A DNA stretch of 64,000 bases from Schistocerca nitens (taxonomy: Eukaryota > Arthropoda > Insecta > Orthoptera > Acrididae), in NCBI RefSeq assembly GCF_023898315.1, contig NC_064615.1, positions 1,187,753,413 to 1,187,817,412 on the forward strand, read 5' to 3'. This document shows, in pieces, positions 19,941 through 30,954 of this stretch. Within the stretch, counting starts at the first letter, position 1, and the number at the start of each line of letters is the position of its first letter. A program made the position numbers and the translations under genes. The notes under the pieces are model-generated. The model worked only from the letters and a program-made list of their open reading frames with translations. It was not told the DNA's origin and made no database searches.

Positions 19941-22187
19941 GATAGATTATATAATGGTGAGACAGAGATTTAGGAACCAGGTTTTAAATTGTAAGACATT
20001 TCCAGGGGCAGATGTGGATTCTGACCACAATCTATTGGTTATGAACTGCAGATTGAAACTGAAGAAACTGCAAAAAGGTGGGAATTTAAGGAGATGGGAC
20101 CTGTATAAACTGAAAGAACCAGAGGTTGTAGAGAGTTTCAGGGAGAGCATAAGGGAACAATTGACAGGAATGGGGGAAAGAAATACAGTAGAAGAATAAT
20201 GGGTAGCTCTGAGGGGTGAAGTAGTGAAGGCAGCAGAGGATCAAGTAGGTAAAAAGATGAGGGCTAATAGAAATCCTTGGGTAACAGAAGAAATATTGAA
20301 TTTAATTGATGAAAGGAGAAAATATAAAAATGCAGTAAATGAAGCAGGCAAAAGGGAATACAAACGTCTCAAAAATGAGATCGACAGAAAGTGCAAAATG
20401 GCTAAGCAGGGATGGCTAGAGGACAAATGTAAGGATGTAGAGGCTTGTCTCACTAGGGGTAAGATAGATACTGCCTACAGGAAAATTAAAGAGACCTTTG
20501 GAGAGAAGACAACCACTTGTATGAATATCAAGAGCTCAGATGGCAACCCAGTTCTAAGCAAAGAAGGGAAGGCAGAAAGGTGGAAGGAGTATATAGAGGG
20601 TTTATACAAGGGTGATGTACTTGAGGACAATATTATGGAAATGGAAGAGGATGTAGATGAAGATGAAATGGGAGATAAGATACTGCGTGAAGAGTTTGAC
20701 AGAGCACTGAAAGACCTGAGTTGAAACAAGGCCCCGGGAGTAGACAACATTCCATTAGAACTACTGATGGCCTTGGGAGAGCCAGGTCTAACAAAACTCT
20801 ACCATCTGGTGAGCAAGATGTATGAGACAGGCGAAATACCCACAGACTTCAAGAAGAATATAATAATTCCAATACCAAAGAAAGCAGGTGTTGACAGATG
20901 TGAAAATTACCGAACTATCAGTTTAATAAGTCACAGCTGCAAAATACTAACGCGAATTCTTTACTGACGAATGGAAAAACTGGTAGAAGCGGACCTCGGG
21001 GAAGATCAGTTTGGATTCCGTAGAAATGTTGGAATACGTGAGGCAATAATAACCTTACGACTTAGAAGAAAGATTAAGAAAAGGCAAACCTACGTTTCTA
21101 GCATTTGTAGACTTAGAGAAAGCTTTTGACAACGTTAACTGGAATACTCTCTTTCAAATTCTGAAGGTGGCAGGGGTAAAATACAGGGAGCGAAAGGCTA
21201 TTTACAATTTGTACAGAAACCAGATGGCAGTTATAAGAGTCGAGGGGCATGAAAGGGAAGCAGTGGTTGGGAAAGGAGTGAGACAGGGTTGTAGCCTCTC
21301 CCCGATGTTATTCAATCTGTATATTGAGCAAGCAGTAAAGGAAACAAAAGAAAAATTCGGAATAGGTATTAAAATTCATGGAGAAGAAGTAAAAACTTTG
21401 AGGTTCGCTGATGACATTGTAATTCTGTCAGAGACAGCAAAGGACTTGGAAGAGCAGTTGAACGGAATGGACAGTGTCTTGAAAGGAGGATATAAGATGA
21501 ACATCAACAAAAGCAAAACGAGGATAATGGAATGTAGTCAAATTAAATCGGGTGATGCTGAGGGGATTAGATTAGGAAATGAGACACTTAAAGTAGTAAA
21601 GGAGTTTTGCTACTTGGGGAGCAAAATAACTGATAATGGTTGAAGTAGAGAGGATATAAAATGTAGACTGGCAATGGCAAGGAAAGCGTTTCTGAAGAAG
21701 AGAAATTTGTTAACATCGAGTATAGATTTAAGTGTCAGGAAGTTGTTTCTGAAATTATTTGTATGGAGTGTAGCCATGTATGGAAGTGAAACATGGACAA
21801 TAACCAGTTTGGACAAGAAGAGAATAGAAGCTTTCGAAATGTGGTGCTACAGAAGAATGCTGAAGATAAGGTGGGTAGATCACGTAACTAATGAGGAGGT
21901 ATTGAATAGGATTGGGGAGAAGAGAAGTTTGTGGCACAACTTGACTAGAAGAAGGGATCGGTTGGTAGGACATGTTTTGAGGCATCAAGGGATCACAAAT
22001 TTAGCATTGGAGGGCAGCGTGGAGGGTAAAAATCGTAGAGGGAGACCAAGAGATCAATACACTAAGCAGATTCAGAAGGATGTAGGTTGCAGTAGGTACT
22101 GGGAGATGAAGAAGCTTGCACAGGATAGAGTAGCATGGAGAGCTGCATCAAACCAGTCTCAGGACTGAAGACCACAACAACAACAAC
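19941..22187 (+). mobile_element. RTE-like LINE copy C, inserted into copy B
   Basis: The 8-bp target duplication ATTGAGCA lies at 19933-19940 and 22188-22195. Copy C starts abruptly at the endonuclease words GATAGATTATATAATGG and ends with GACCACAACAACAACAAC. Copy B's RT codons (YIEQ | AVKETKEKFG) rejoin exactly across it. It is thus a 5'-truncated insertion of a family member into its own family, 2247 bp long. Confidence 0.95.
19945..22168 (+). pseudogene. LINE copy C ORF: endonuclease tail, linker, reverse transcriptase
   Basis: It reads IDYIMVRQRFRNQVLNC with DSDHNLLVMNC (the SDH catalytic block), then NPWVTEEILNLIDERRKYK (from about 20270), a highly acidic EMEEDVDEDEMGD, and the RT: APGVDNIPLELL, FKKNIIIPIPKKAG, LVEADLGEDQFGFRRNVG, FVDLEKAFDNVNWNTL, VRQGCSLSPMLFNLYIEQ and LRFADDIVIL (the FADD active site intact, about 21400-21420). 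The thumb and C-terminal GRPRDQYTKQIQKD and VAWRAASNQSQD end at 22168. In-frame stops (TAA near 20199, TGA after ALKDLS near 20724, TGA near 20967, TGA near 21643) and one shift near 21065 break it. The open RT block 21167-21643 is the best preserved in the window. Confidence 0.9.
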
Positions 22188-22197
22188 ATTGAGCAAG

Positions 22198-23030
22198 CAG
22201 TAAAGGAAACAAAAGAAAAATTCGGAGTAGGTGTTAAAATCCATGGGAAAGAAACAAAAACTTTGAGGCTCGCTGATGACATTGTAATTCTGTCAGACAC
22301 AGCAAAGGACTTGGAAGAGCAGTTGAACGGATTGGATAGTGTCTTGAAAGGAGGCTATAAGATGAACATCAACAGAAACAAAATGAGGATAGTGGAATGT
22401 AGTAGAATAAAGTCAGGCAATGCTGTGGGAATCAGATTGGGAAATGAGACACTTCAAGTGGTAGATGAGTTTTACTATTTGGGGAGCAAAATAACTGATG
22501 ATTGTCAAAGTAGAGAGGATATGATATATAGACTGGCAATGGCAAGGAAAGAGTTTCTGAAGAAGAGAAATTTGTTAACATCAAGTATAGATTTAAGTGT
22601 CAGGAAGTTTTTTTCTGAAAGTATTTGTTTGGAGTGTAGCCCTGCATGGAAGTGAAGCATGGACGATAAATAGTTTAGACAAGAAGAGAATAGAAGCTTT
22701 CAAATTGTGGTGCTACAAAATAATGCTGAATATTAGATGGGTAGATCATGTAACTTATGAGAAGGTACTGAATAGAATTGGGGATAAGAGGAATTTGTGG
22801 CAAAACTTGACTAGAAGATCGGTTGGTAGGACATGTTCTGAGGCATCAAGGCATCACCAATTTAGTATTGGAGGGGAACGTGGAGGATAAAAATCGTAGA
22901 GAGAGACCAAGAGATGAATAAATTAAGCAGATTCAGAAGTATGTAGGGTGCAGTAGGTACTTGGAGATGAAAAAGCTTGCACTGGATAGAGTAGCATGGA
23001 GAGCTGCATCATACCAGTCTCTAGACTGAA
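22198..23030 (+). pseudogene. LINE copy B, second part of RT and C-terminus
   Basis: The reading continues from 19939 after the copy C insertion: VKETKEKFGVGVKIHGKET, then LRLADDIVILSDTAKDLEEQ (FADD changed to LADD), FYYLGSKITDDCQSREDM, SSIDLSVRKF with a one-base shift near 22610, IEAFKLWCYKIMLNIRWVDH, and a degraded C-terminus ending near 23030 before the CAA-repeat tail. Confidence 0.85.
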
Positions 23031-23078
23031 GACCACAACAACAACAACAACAACAACAGTTTGACACAATTCTTCTTG

Positions 23079-23273
23079 GTTCAAATGGCTCTGAGCACTA
23101 TGGGACTTTAACATCTAAGGTCATCAGTCCCCTAGAACTTAGAACTACTTAAACCTAACTAACCGATGGACACACACACATCCATGCCCGAGGCAGGATT
23201 CGAACCTACGACCACAGCGGTCGCGCGATTCCAGACTGAAGCTCCTAGAACCGCTCGGCCACACTGGCCGGCC
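23079..23273 (-). mobile_element. tRNA-derived SINE, family 1 (minus)
   Basis: Minus-strand copy of the element at 8414, with head GGCCGGCCAGTGTGGCCGAG and B box GGTTCGAATCC, and 3' end at 23079 (GAACC reversed). The 11-bp target duplication AATTCTTCTTG lies at 23068-23078 and 23274-23284. Its left duplication overlaps by one base the right duplication of LINE copy B, so it landed next to the LINE end. Confidence 0.93.
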
Positions 23274-23284
23274 AATTCTTCTTG

Positions 23285-23994
23285 TACAAAGACAGTATCA
23301 TAATCAATATTATCATCCGTACTATCATTGTCAACAAAATCTTGCACCAATTAACTCAATGCTTCAACATCCTACAAAAATGTGAAGCCGTGTCTTTATT
23401 TTCTTATGTGCAGAACAAACAGCTGCCACTACTGTTGTCTGTTTCAGAAACTTATGTTCCTCGCAACAAAGAGAAGACCAATCATGCCTGTCAATATACA
23501 TGATTTTATTTTTATACATTGGAGAAATTATATCCTGTGAAATTACGCAACCGCCACACTACCAAAGATTTTGCATCTCAACAATTGACAAGATTGACAG
23601 TCACTGTTATCAACATAATACATCTAATAAATGTTAAGTAACATTTACAAATTGTTCCTTTTATCTTGGTCTTTCAGCAAAAACAATATCAAAATCCTCA
23701 CAGACTATCATTCACTTTCTTTTGCCTCTTGCACAGCATAATAATGATTCAGATTTTCTGGTAGCAGCAACATGAAACACAGGCTTCCAACTGACCTAAG
23801 CACCTGATATCACAAGGTCTGAACTTCATTTTATTTTATTATGTAATATCAACTGCTTCTTTCTCAATCTTAACCAACAGAACTGGGCTGCTAACTTACA
23901 GTTCTCTGGTTTAACATCAGTTTTCTGTATTCACTTGGTGCTCAGACAGACATAGTATGTGAACTTCCATTTGGCATTCTGAGCCATGTAAGTA
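23285..23994. other. Intergenic DNA, nothing recognised
   Basis: No convincing frame or mobile element was seen in this AT-rich stretch. Confidence 0.3.
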
Positions 23995-24005
23995 GCTCAG
24001 TAGTT

Positions 24006-24198
24006 CAAAAATGGCTCTGAGCACCATGGGACTTAACTTCTAAGGTCATCAGTCCCCTAGAACTTAGAACTACTTAAACCTTACTAACCTAAGGATATCA
24101 CACACATCCATGCCCGAGGCAGGATTCGAACCTGCGACCATAGTGGTCGTGCGGCTCCAGACTGTAGCACCTAGAACCACTCGGCCACCCCGGCCGGT
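24006..24198 (-). mobile_element. tRNA-derived SINE, family 1 (minus)
   Basis: Same family as 8414 and 23079, antisense (TCAGTCCCCTAGAACTTAGA, GGATTCGAACC, CGGCCACCCCGGCCGG). The 11-bp target duplication GCTCAGTAGTT lies at 23995-24005 and 24199-24209. Confidence 0.93.
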
Positions 24199-24479
24199 GC
24201 TCAGTAGTTAATTACCATTGCTTTTTAGCCCTCTGACATTCTGATGCATAATGGTAAGCTAGTGCAAATATGTTTGTTTTTTATGTGTAATACTTCATTT
24301 ATCGGGACTTCTTTTTAAAGCGGTCTGAGTGAGGTATTTAATCTAAAAACAGCCAACCTATCACATGTGTAGTCACAAGAATTTTACCATTGGTGACAGT
24401 TCCTCCTCTCTAATCATAGGTTAGCTGATGTGAAAGCTGAAAAAATTCTTACCCCTTCCTATTATAGTATAGGCCATGT

Positions 24480-25691
24480 CTTGCACATTCCCATCTCTCG
24501 ATTTCAGCAGCTGGCACAGCACACTGGTGCTCAGTTCCTAGTTAACTCACCTGTGCAACACGATACCACAGTTCATCAAGAGTAGTGACTGGCGTATAGG
24601 GACGAGCCAGTTGCTCGGCCACCATTGACCAGACGTTTTCAATTGGTGAGAGATCTGGAGAATGTGCTGGCCAGGGCAGCAGTCGAACATTTTCTGTATC
24701 CAGAATGGCCCGTACAGGACCTGCAACATGCGGTCGTGCATTATCCTGCTGAAATATAGGGTTTCGAGGGATCGATGAAGGGTAGAGCCACGGGTCGTCC
24801 ACTGTTCAAAATGCCGTCAATGCGAACAAGAGGTGACCGAGACGTGTAACCAATGGCACCCCATACCATCACGCCGGGAGATACGCCAGTATGGCGATGG
24901 CGAATACACGATTCCAATGTGCGTTCACCGCCATGTCGCCAAACACGGATGCGACCATCATGATGCTGTAAACAGAACCTGGATTCATCCGAAAAAATTA
25001 CGTTATGCCATTCGTGCACCCAGGTTCGTCGTTATGTACACCATTGCAGGCACTCCTGTCTGTGATGCAGCGTCAAGGGTAACCGCAGCCACGGTCTCCG
25101 AGCTGATAGTCCATGCCGCATCAAACGTCGTCGAATTGTTCGTGCAGATGGTTGTTGTCTTGCAAACGTCCCCATCTCTTGACTCATGGATCGAGACGTG
25201 GCTGCACGATCCGTTACAACCATGCGGATAAGATGCCTGTCCTCTCGACTGCGGTGATATGAGGCCGTTGGGATCCAGCACGAAGTTCCGTATTACCCTC
25301 CTGAACCCACCGATTCCATATTCTGCTAACAGTCATTGGATCTCGACCAACGCGAGAAGCAATGTTGCGATACGATAAACCGCAATCGCGATAGGCTACA
25401 ATCCGACCTTTATCTAAGTCGGAAACGTGATGGTACCCATTTCTCCTTCTTACACGAGTCATCACAACAACGTTTCACCAGGCAACGCCGGTCAACTGCT
25501 GTTTGTGTATGCGAAATCGGTTGGAAACTTCCCTCGTGTCAGCACATTATAGGTGTCGCCACCGGCGCTAACCTTCTGTGAATGCTCTGAAAAGCAAATC
25601 ATTTGCATATCACAGCATCTTCTTGCTGTCGGTTAAATTTTGCGCTGTAGCACGTCATCTTCGTGGTGTAGCAATTGTAATGGCCAGTAAT
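24480..25691 (-). mobile_element. Tc1-like DNA transposon, damaged
   Basis: A minus-strand transposase pseudogene occupies 24542-25465. The right end (about 25640-25691) reads, inward, as a terminus with CATTACTGGCCATTACAATT, followed outside by TA. No matching inverted end is visible on the left, so that border is approximate. The element is inserted in, or abuts, a Gypsy fragment at 25693. Confidence 0.75.
24542..25465 (-). pseudogene. Tc1-like transposase with frameshifts
   Basis: N to C on the minus strand: HTH DLDKGRIVAYRDCGLSYRNI and VGRDPMTVSRIWNRW (25465-25290); second HTH SARTIRRRLMRHGLSARRPW (about 25150-25090); HNVIFSDESRFCLQHHDGRI (first Asp, about 25005-24950); PGVMVWGAIGYTSRSPLVRI; then, in another frame from 24802, IFQQDNARPHVAGP (second Asp) and LPWPAHSPDLSPIENVW (Glu). 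The spacing here is the usual DD(34)E, unlike the 1422-bp family. At least two frame changes break it. Confidence 0.88.
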
Positions 25692-25692
25692 G

Positions 25693-25830
25693 TATAATCA
25701 GGCACTCCGAGAACGGGAGGATTGGTTTTGCCCGCCTTAATATGCTCAAACGCGGCCTCTTGAGCAGGTCCCCACTCAAAACGCACCCCTTTTCGGTGCA
25801 GTTTATTTAGAGGAGCCGCCAAGTGAGCAA
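25693..25830 (-). pseudogene. Gypsy-type retrotransposon fragment (RT end / RNase H start)
   Basis: The minus-strand reading FAHLAAPLNKLHRKGVRFEW, then GPAQEAAFEHIKAG and PPVLGVPDY, is the connection between reverse transcriptase and RNase H of Ty3/Gypsy polyproteins (the 'PLxxLLKKxxxFxW...AFxxLK...PVLxxPD' pattern). Only about 46 codons remain. It is cut on one side by the Tc1 element and on the other by an RTE-like LINE fragment. Confidence 0.8.
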
Positions 25831-25844
25831 AATATATAATATAC

Positions 25845-26275
25845 AATATTTTATAGGGAAGTTGTAGGACAGTACCGTATCGTGAGCTCCTCCTTTTTTC
25901 CGGAATCCTAATTGATCTTCCCCAAAGTCGGCTTCTAACAGTTTTTCCATTCCTGTCAATATTTTGCAACTATGACAGATGAAACTGGTGGTTCCGTAGT
26001 ATTCACACCTGTCAGCACCTGCCTTCTTCGAAACATGAAATATTACTTTCTTCCTGAAGTATTAGAGTAACTTTCTTGTCTCATATATCTTGCACACAGT
26101 TGGAAAAGTTTTGTTATCGTTGGCTCTCTCAAGGATCTCAGTAATTTTGAGGGAATGTAGACTACTCCAGGGACCATACTATTACTTACATCTTTCACTG
26201 CTCTGTAACATTCTTATCGCAGTATCATATCTCTCATCTCATCTTCACCCACATCCTCTTCTCTTTCTACATACA
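25845..26275 (-). mobile_element. RTE-like LINE fragment, copy D (minus)
   Basis: The minus-strand reading in shifting frames gives EEDVGEDEMRDMIL, PGVVYIPSKLLRSLREPTIT, SKKAGADRCEYYGTTSF, HSCKILTGMEKL and ADFGEDQLGFRK. These are the same blocks as copies B and C from the acidic stretch to the RT finger region, about 430 bp, and more diverged than copies A-C. Confidence 0.82.
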
Positions 26276-26454
26276 TCAAAAAAAGTTGTTAATCACCTCG
26301 GTTCAGATAGTTCCGGAACCTGTACAGAAAATTGGAATAGAGATCAACATAAACATCATTTCCGCCCTTTTTACTGCTCATGAAAACCACACATTGTACG
26401 TTGTACCACCATACAGCGAAAACTTCAGAGGTGGTGGTCTAGATTGCTGTACAC

Positions 26455-27540
26455 ATTGGTACCTCTAATACCCAGTAGCACGTCCTCTTGCCTTGATGCT
26501 TGCCTGTATTCGTAAGCCGACCGGAGTGGCTGTGCGGTTCTAGGTGCTACAGTCTGGAACCGGGCGACCGCTACGGTCCCGGGTTCGAATCCTGCCTCGG
26601 GCATGGATGTGTGTGATGTCATTAAGTTAGTTAGGTTTAATTAGTTCTAAGTTCTAGGCGACTGATAACCTCAGAAATTCAGTCGCATAGTGCTCAGAGC
26701 CATTTGAACCATTTTTTTGTATTCGTAAACTATACACAAGTTCATCAAGGCACTGTTGGTCCAGATTGTCCCAGTCCTCAACGGCGATTCGGCGTAGATC
26801 CCTTAGAGTGGTTGGTGGGTGACGTCGATAAACAACCCTTTTCAGTCTATCCCAGACAAGTTCGATAGTGTTCATGTCTGGAGAACATGCTGGCTTCTCT
26901 AGTCGTGCGATGTCGTTATCCTGAAGGAAGTCATTCATAAGATATGCACGATAGGGACGCGAATTGTCGTCCACGAAGACAATGCCTCGCCAATATGCTG
27001 CCAATATGGTTGCACTATGGTTCGGAGGATGGCATTGACATATCCTACAGCCGTTAAGGTGCCTTCTATGACCACCAGCGGCGTACGTCGGCCCCACATA
27101 ATGCCGCCCCAAAACAGCAGGAAACCTCCACCTTGCTGCAACCGCCGGACAGTATGTCTAAGGGGTTCATCCTGACCGGGTTGCCTCCAGACGATTGTCT
27201 GGTTGAAGGCGTATGCGACAATCAGCGGGTAACAGAACGTGATGCCAATCCTGAGTGGTCTATTCGGCATGTTGTTGGGCCCATCTGTACCGGGCTGCAT
27301 GGTGTCGTGATTGCAAGCATGGACCTAGCCATGGACGTCGGGAGTGAAGCTGCAAGTCATGCAGTCTATTGTGCACAGTTTGTCCGGTGGCTGCACGAAA
27401 AGCACTATTCAACATGGTGGCGTTAACTCACCAATCCGGCAGTTGCCACAAAGTATGACCAAACTTCCAGTGTCATCTCGTCTGAAAAGAACTCTGCATC
27501 CTTGTGCACTCTGTTACATGTACAGATAATACAAAATCTC
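26455..27540 (-). mobile_element. Tc1-like DNA transposon, split by a SINE
   Basis: Minus-strand transposase blocks: DSQ-like RIGITFCYPLIVAY, TIVWRQPGQDEPLRHTVRR, GRRTPLVVIEGTLTAVGYVN (27300-27030), FVDDNSRPYRAYLMNDFLQ (second Asp), ARLEKPACSPDMNTIELVWD (Glu; 34 residues between Asp and Glu), RHPPTTLRDLRRIAVEDWDN and CLDELVYSLRIQ (to about 26730). After the SINE the last codons follow, ASIKARGRATGY and a stop (about 26470). The frame shifts near 27000. Both ends are approximate; no clear TIR was read. Confidence 0.83.
26516..26717 (+). mobile_element. tRNA-derived SINE, family 1
   Basis: Head GCCGACCGGAGTGGCTGTGC, B box GGTTCGAATCC, 3' end GCCATTTGAACCATTTTTT. The perfect 11-bp target duplication TGTATTCGTAA lies at 26505-26515 and 26718-26728. 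It interrupts the C-terminal codons of a Tc1-like transposase, so it is younger than that element. Confidence 0.95.
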
Positions 27541-28545
27541 CACACTTTGTATGTGTCCAAACTTACTGAACAAACAAATAAAAACTAATTGCACATTTTT
27601 GAGGCAATAAACATTGTGCAGCACATCATGTTGCTGGAAGGGTATGTTGCACCTCATGTCCCTCTCCTTAGATAATATATAGCTCTAAAATGTAAAGTTC
27701 ACAACAGAGTACAAATACTCTTGCCCAAAGCTCTTCATAAATCACAAGTTAAACATTAATCCCTTATTTCTACTCAATATACATTTCTGAAAACTTTAAA
27801 TCATCAACATTAGCCATCTGTATGATGTAATCATTCAGGTAAGTTCATTATAAATATTTTCCTGGTATTTCAGACAGCAAATGCTAACATTTAAGGTTAA
27901 CCGAGTCTAATTATATTGTTTATACACTGTATTCATTAAAAGTTGCTGTACAATTGTCATTGAACACTTTGGTCACAATCAGTATCAGTAACTGTGTCAG
28001 CCGTTTATATTGGGTTTTTATTATTTCAATTTGTTACTTCAATTATAGTTGTAACAATGATTTCAGCATGCATCAGTTGTATACCATTTATATATTTTGA
28101 TATGTTTTTGAACTAAGTATACAGAAAATGTGCAAACCAGTTGCTTTTCCAGCATCATTGGTGTGTCATTAACATTCATGTTATGTCAACCTCCTTTGGT
28201 AATTATAGGAGCATCCGCTACACCTCTGGCAATCCTGTGAGCAGAGGCTTCGATATACATCTTAGGAGAAGTGCTTCCTTGATAGAAAATATTGATTACA
28301 GAAAGTGGAAGGATAGGGATGGCAGTCTTGGTGGAGAAGAAAGAAAGGAAAAGAAAGAGTGGGGACGTAAGAGCCTAGGAAACCAAGAAAGAAGATACCT
28401 GTTGCACCTGCCACCACACAGATTGCTGCCGGGAGGTTCGTCACCAATGGATCTGAGAGTGAAGATGTCCACTGATTCTACAAAATGAACTCAATCAGCT
28501 CCCCTTCACCTGGCACCGAAAAGTGGTTCAAACGTCTACTATCAG
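27541..28545. other. Intergenic DNA, nothing recognised
   Basis: AT-rich, with a short purine-rich patch at 28300-28380. No supported gene or repeat border. Confidence 0.3.
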
Positions 28546-28950
28546 TGCCTAGTGGTGATGGTAGCGACACGACACAGTATTGCCCATTTTATCGGTAAAC
28601 TAAACAATTAAAACGAAATCAGTTAAATAGACTAAATCAGCCAAATGGCCCCTAAAATACTTATAAATCCAACAATGTAGTTCCACGTATCCATAGAAGG
28701 TACAAACTTTCCCTGTATCAAACACTTAACAAATAGACTTCTTATTCATTGCACTCTCTACAAAATAGTGAAAGAACCTTCCACAACCAAGTTCAAAGAA
28801 CTGGTTACTGTCTGGTCATGGAACCCAAATTTTTCAGGTAGTTATCAGGACATAGAGTCAAGAAGGTAAGGAATGACTGGGGATCAAACCAAAGACCTTT
28901 GGGTTTTTAGTCTTGCACTTTACCACCAAGCCACAACATGTAAGTGTAAG
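28546..28950 (-). mobile_element. Long tRNA-headed SINE, family 3
   Basis: Read on the minus strand from about 28945: an A box TGGCTTGGTGGTAAAGTGCA and a B box GGTTTGATCCCC, spaced as in a tRNA, then about 300 bp of body with GGTTCTTTCACTATTTTG, CTATTTGTTAAGTGTTTGAT and, at its end, TTAGTTTACCGATAAAATGG. I recall this as a common orthopteran repeat, but no second copy is present here to fix the ends. Confidence 0.6.
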
Positions 28951-30320
28951 TTTGCTGTATTTTCATTATACTGTGGCTCAGCCATTATCTAGAGGAGTCT
29001 CATGCTGGGCACAACTTGCAGTGGTTTTGTTGATGAAAGACTTTTCATTATTTATCTAACATTACTTGCACCATGGTTTTCTTAAAGCTCACAGATACTT
29101 GACCTTAGTATTCAATCATCAAAATTATCTACAAATTCAGGCAATTTTTCTCTACCTGTCATACATTGACAACATAATCACTTGTACGATGTTATGATGT
29201 TGGGAGTCATCAAGGACACTGCAAGATCAGAGACACAGTGCAGAGATCTGGCAAAAGTTGTAGCGTTTAGGTTATCGGAGCTAAATAGTAACAAGAGAGC
29301 CCTGTGAATCGAGACGCTATGGGCAGAGGTCCCAGGGGAGAAGTTTTGCTTCAGAGAATTAACTGGTAACTCCATCCACCACCTAGACCTGTTGTGAGGT
29401 GTCACAGTAGAAGATGGCCATGAAAAGGTACATCTCAGTAGAGGTAGCATGTGTGATACTTGCTTCAGAGAGCTGCAACCTCAGTGTGTTAACACAGATT
29501 ACAGTACTACTACAGCTTAGAAAAAGAGTAAGGGCAGGGCCAAGTGCAGTTGTTGCTGGCAATAACAGGAGGGGCAGTGGCGTTTAGCTTCCAGCTGGAC
29601 ATTAACACGGAGTCCATTAACGTAAAGTCCAGAAGCATCCCTAACTACCTACCAAGTAGGAGAAGGGGAGGAATCTAAATCCGCTTGGCCAGAGGTGCGC
29701 TGGAGGTGCAGAGCACCTTGTCAGATTGGCTGAAGCTTGTTAAGTGCTGGCAGATTGGTAGGTCAACTCTATGAAGGGAGATACAGTGTCTGTGTATCCA
29801 GAGACAGTTCTTAGTCAGATTCACGGGGCACCGATTCAGTGTCACTCGTGTCCAGCCTTGGTATGCTCTAAAATGTCTGTTTTTCCCACTTGGAGTGCTG
29901 CTCTCAAGTTTGGCTTAACATGCTGCTAGTGTCCACTACTTCTGTTAGTGCCCACCCCCTTGGATTCATATACTGACTTCTTTTGTGCAACCAGTTGCCT
30001 CCTTTGCTTTTTCTAATGTTGAGAATTAGCCTTAGTGTAGTAGTTAGTCTGATCACTAATAAATCAGACCCCCGAATTCCAAGAGTCTCCTGCTGCAAAA
30101 ATCCTGTCGAGTCACAAAATCTGCACCTCTCGTATGTGCCCTGTGGCACTGATCCAGGTCATCAATCTGCCTTCACTGGGAATTTGTCTTTCTCCATTTG
30201 CTCCTCACTGCTTGGAAATTGCAGGCTGACTTCAAACTGCCTGTCTATCCTCTATCCTCTTTAAGACATGACATGTCTTACAACTTGGGAGTAAGCCCCA
30301 AATTCAATGGTATCCTTCCA
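28951..30320. other. Unclassified DNA
   Basis: 29170-29830 has a more even base composition than its surroundings and may be an old retroelement leader or body, but no domain could be read in any frame. The remainder is featureless. Confidence 0.3.
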
Positions 30321-30324
30321 ATAC

Positions 30325-30541
30325 ACACACACACACACACACAATGTGAATCACTAAAAATTTGCATAGCAAATATTGCAGAAATGAAAAGTGCTATTGA
30401 CGCGCAGAGGTAGGGTAAATTAGAATGACAGTGGAGTTTGTTTGCTGCAGGATTCTGGTGCAAGTGGTTTACGGTGTATTTTGAGAAGTACACACACTGA
30501 CACTTCTACAATAGCTGTGGCACTACACACTAATGAACAAA

Positions 30542-30571
<30 letters not shown>
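30325..30571. repeat. Paired microsatellites (AC)n and (GT)n
   Basis: An AC run at about 30325-30344 and a GT run at about 30545-30571 lie 200 bp apart on opposite strands, so the two could pair. Confidence 0.85.
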
Positions 30572-30573
<2 letters not shown>

Positions 30574-30689
30574 TACAATCTAACTTCTGCACCATTTGAG
30601 TGCAGTAATGTGTTCATTGTAAATAAGTATTATAGTAGTTGTATTACACATTTATTACCTTATAAATAAATAAAAAACTTTTTTATTTT

Positions 30690-30901
30690 AATTCAGTGCA
30701 TTAGTATTTGCAAAATGACTCTTTAATATAGTGTTTATTAAGAAATGATGATAGTTCCACTTGGGACCTGTGGAATGGTACATTAGCTTATTTGTTTTCA
30801 GTTGTAAATATTTGTCGTGTATTGTTGTTTTTCTTACATGTTCTACATCCTGGAGGACGAATCAATTGGAATGAAAGAAAATCTAATCTAATATAATCTG
30901 T
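30690..30901 (+). mobile_element. LINE 3' end with (TCTAA)n-type tail
   Basis: The words GGGACCTGTGGAATGGTACA, TTGTTGTTTTTCTTACATGT, ACATCCTGGAGGACGAATCA and the closing AAATCTAATCTAATATAATC look like a non-LTR retrotransposon 3' UTR with a short tandem tail. I recognise it from memory of grasshopper repeats. No coding part is attached that I could read. Confidence 0.5.
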
Positions 30902-30954
30902 GCATATACTAGTAATGTGGATTCTGACCAGTAACAAAACAATTGACCATCACA

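Larger units (their letters stand above)
17614..23057 (+). mobile_element. RTE-like LINE copy B, near full length, interrupted by copy C
   Basis: A perfect 11-bp target duplication AGTTTGACACA lies at 17603-17613 and 23058-23068. The 5' region (17614-17977) is a GC-richer leader starting CTCCCGCCATGAACAGTGG. The 3' end is GACTGAAGACCACAACAACA with further CAA repeats. Without copy C it is about 3.2 kb. It is the longest version of the family here and shows that copy A starts deep inside the endonuclease. Clade from memory: an EEP endonuclease plus RT LINE with a short 3' simple repeat, RTE-like. Confidence 0.92.

Noticed and set aside
8414-26717. tRNA-like sequences with A and B boxes
   Set aside because: They are SINE heads: each continues into a shared body and is flanked by an 11-13 bp target duplication. 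None folds as a clean tRNA in my reading.
29170-29830. A possible gene or LTR leader
   Set aside because: No domain, no long frame, no terminal repeat partner in the window.
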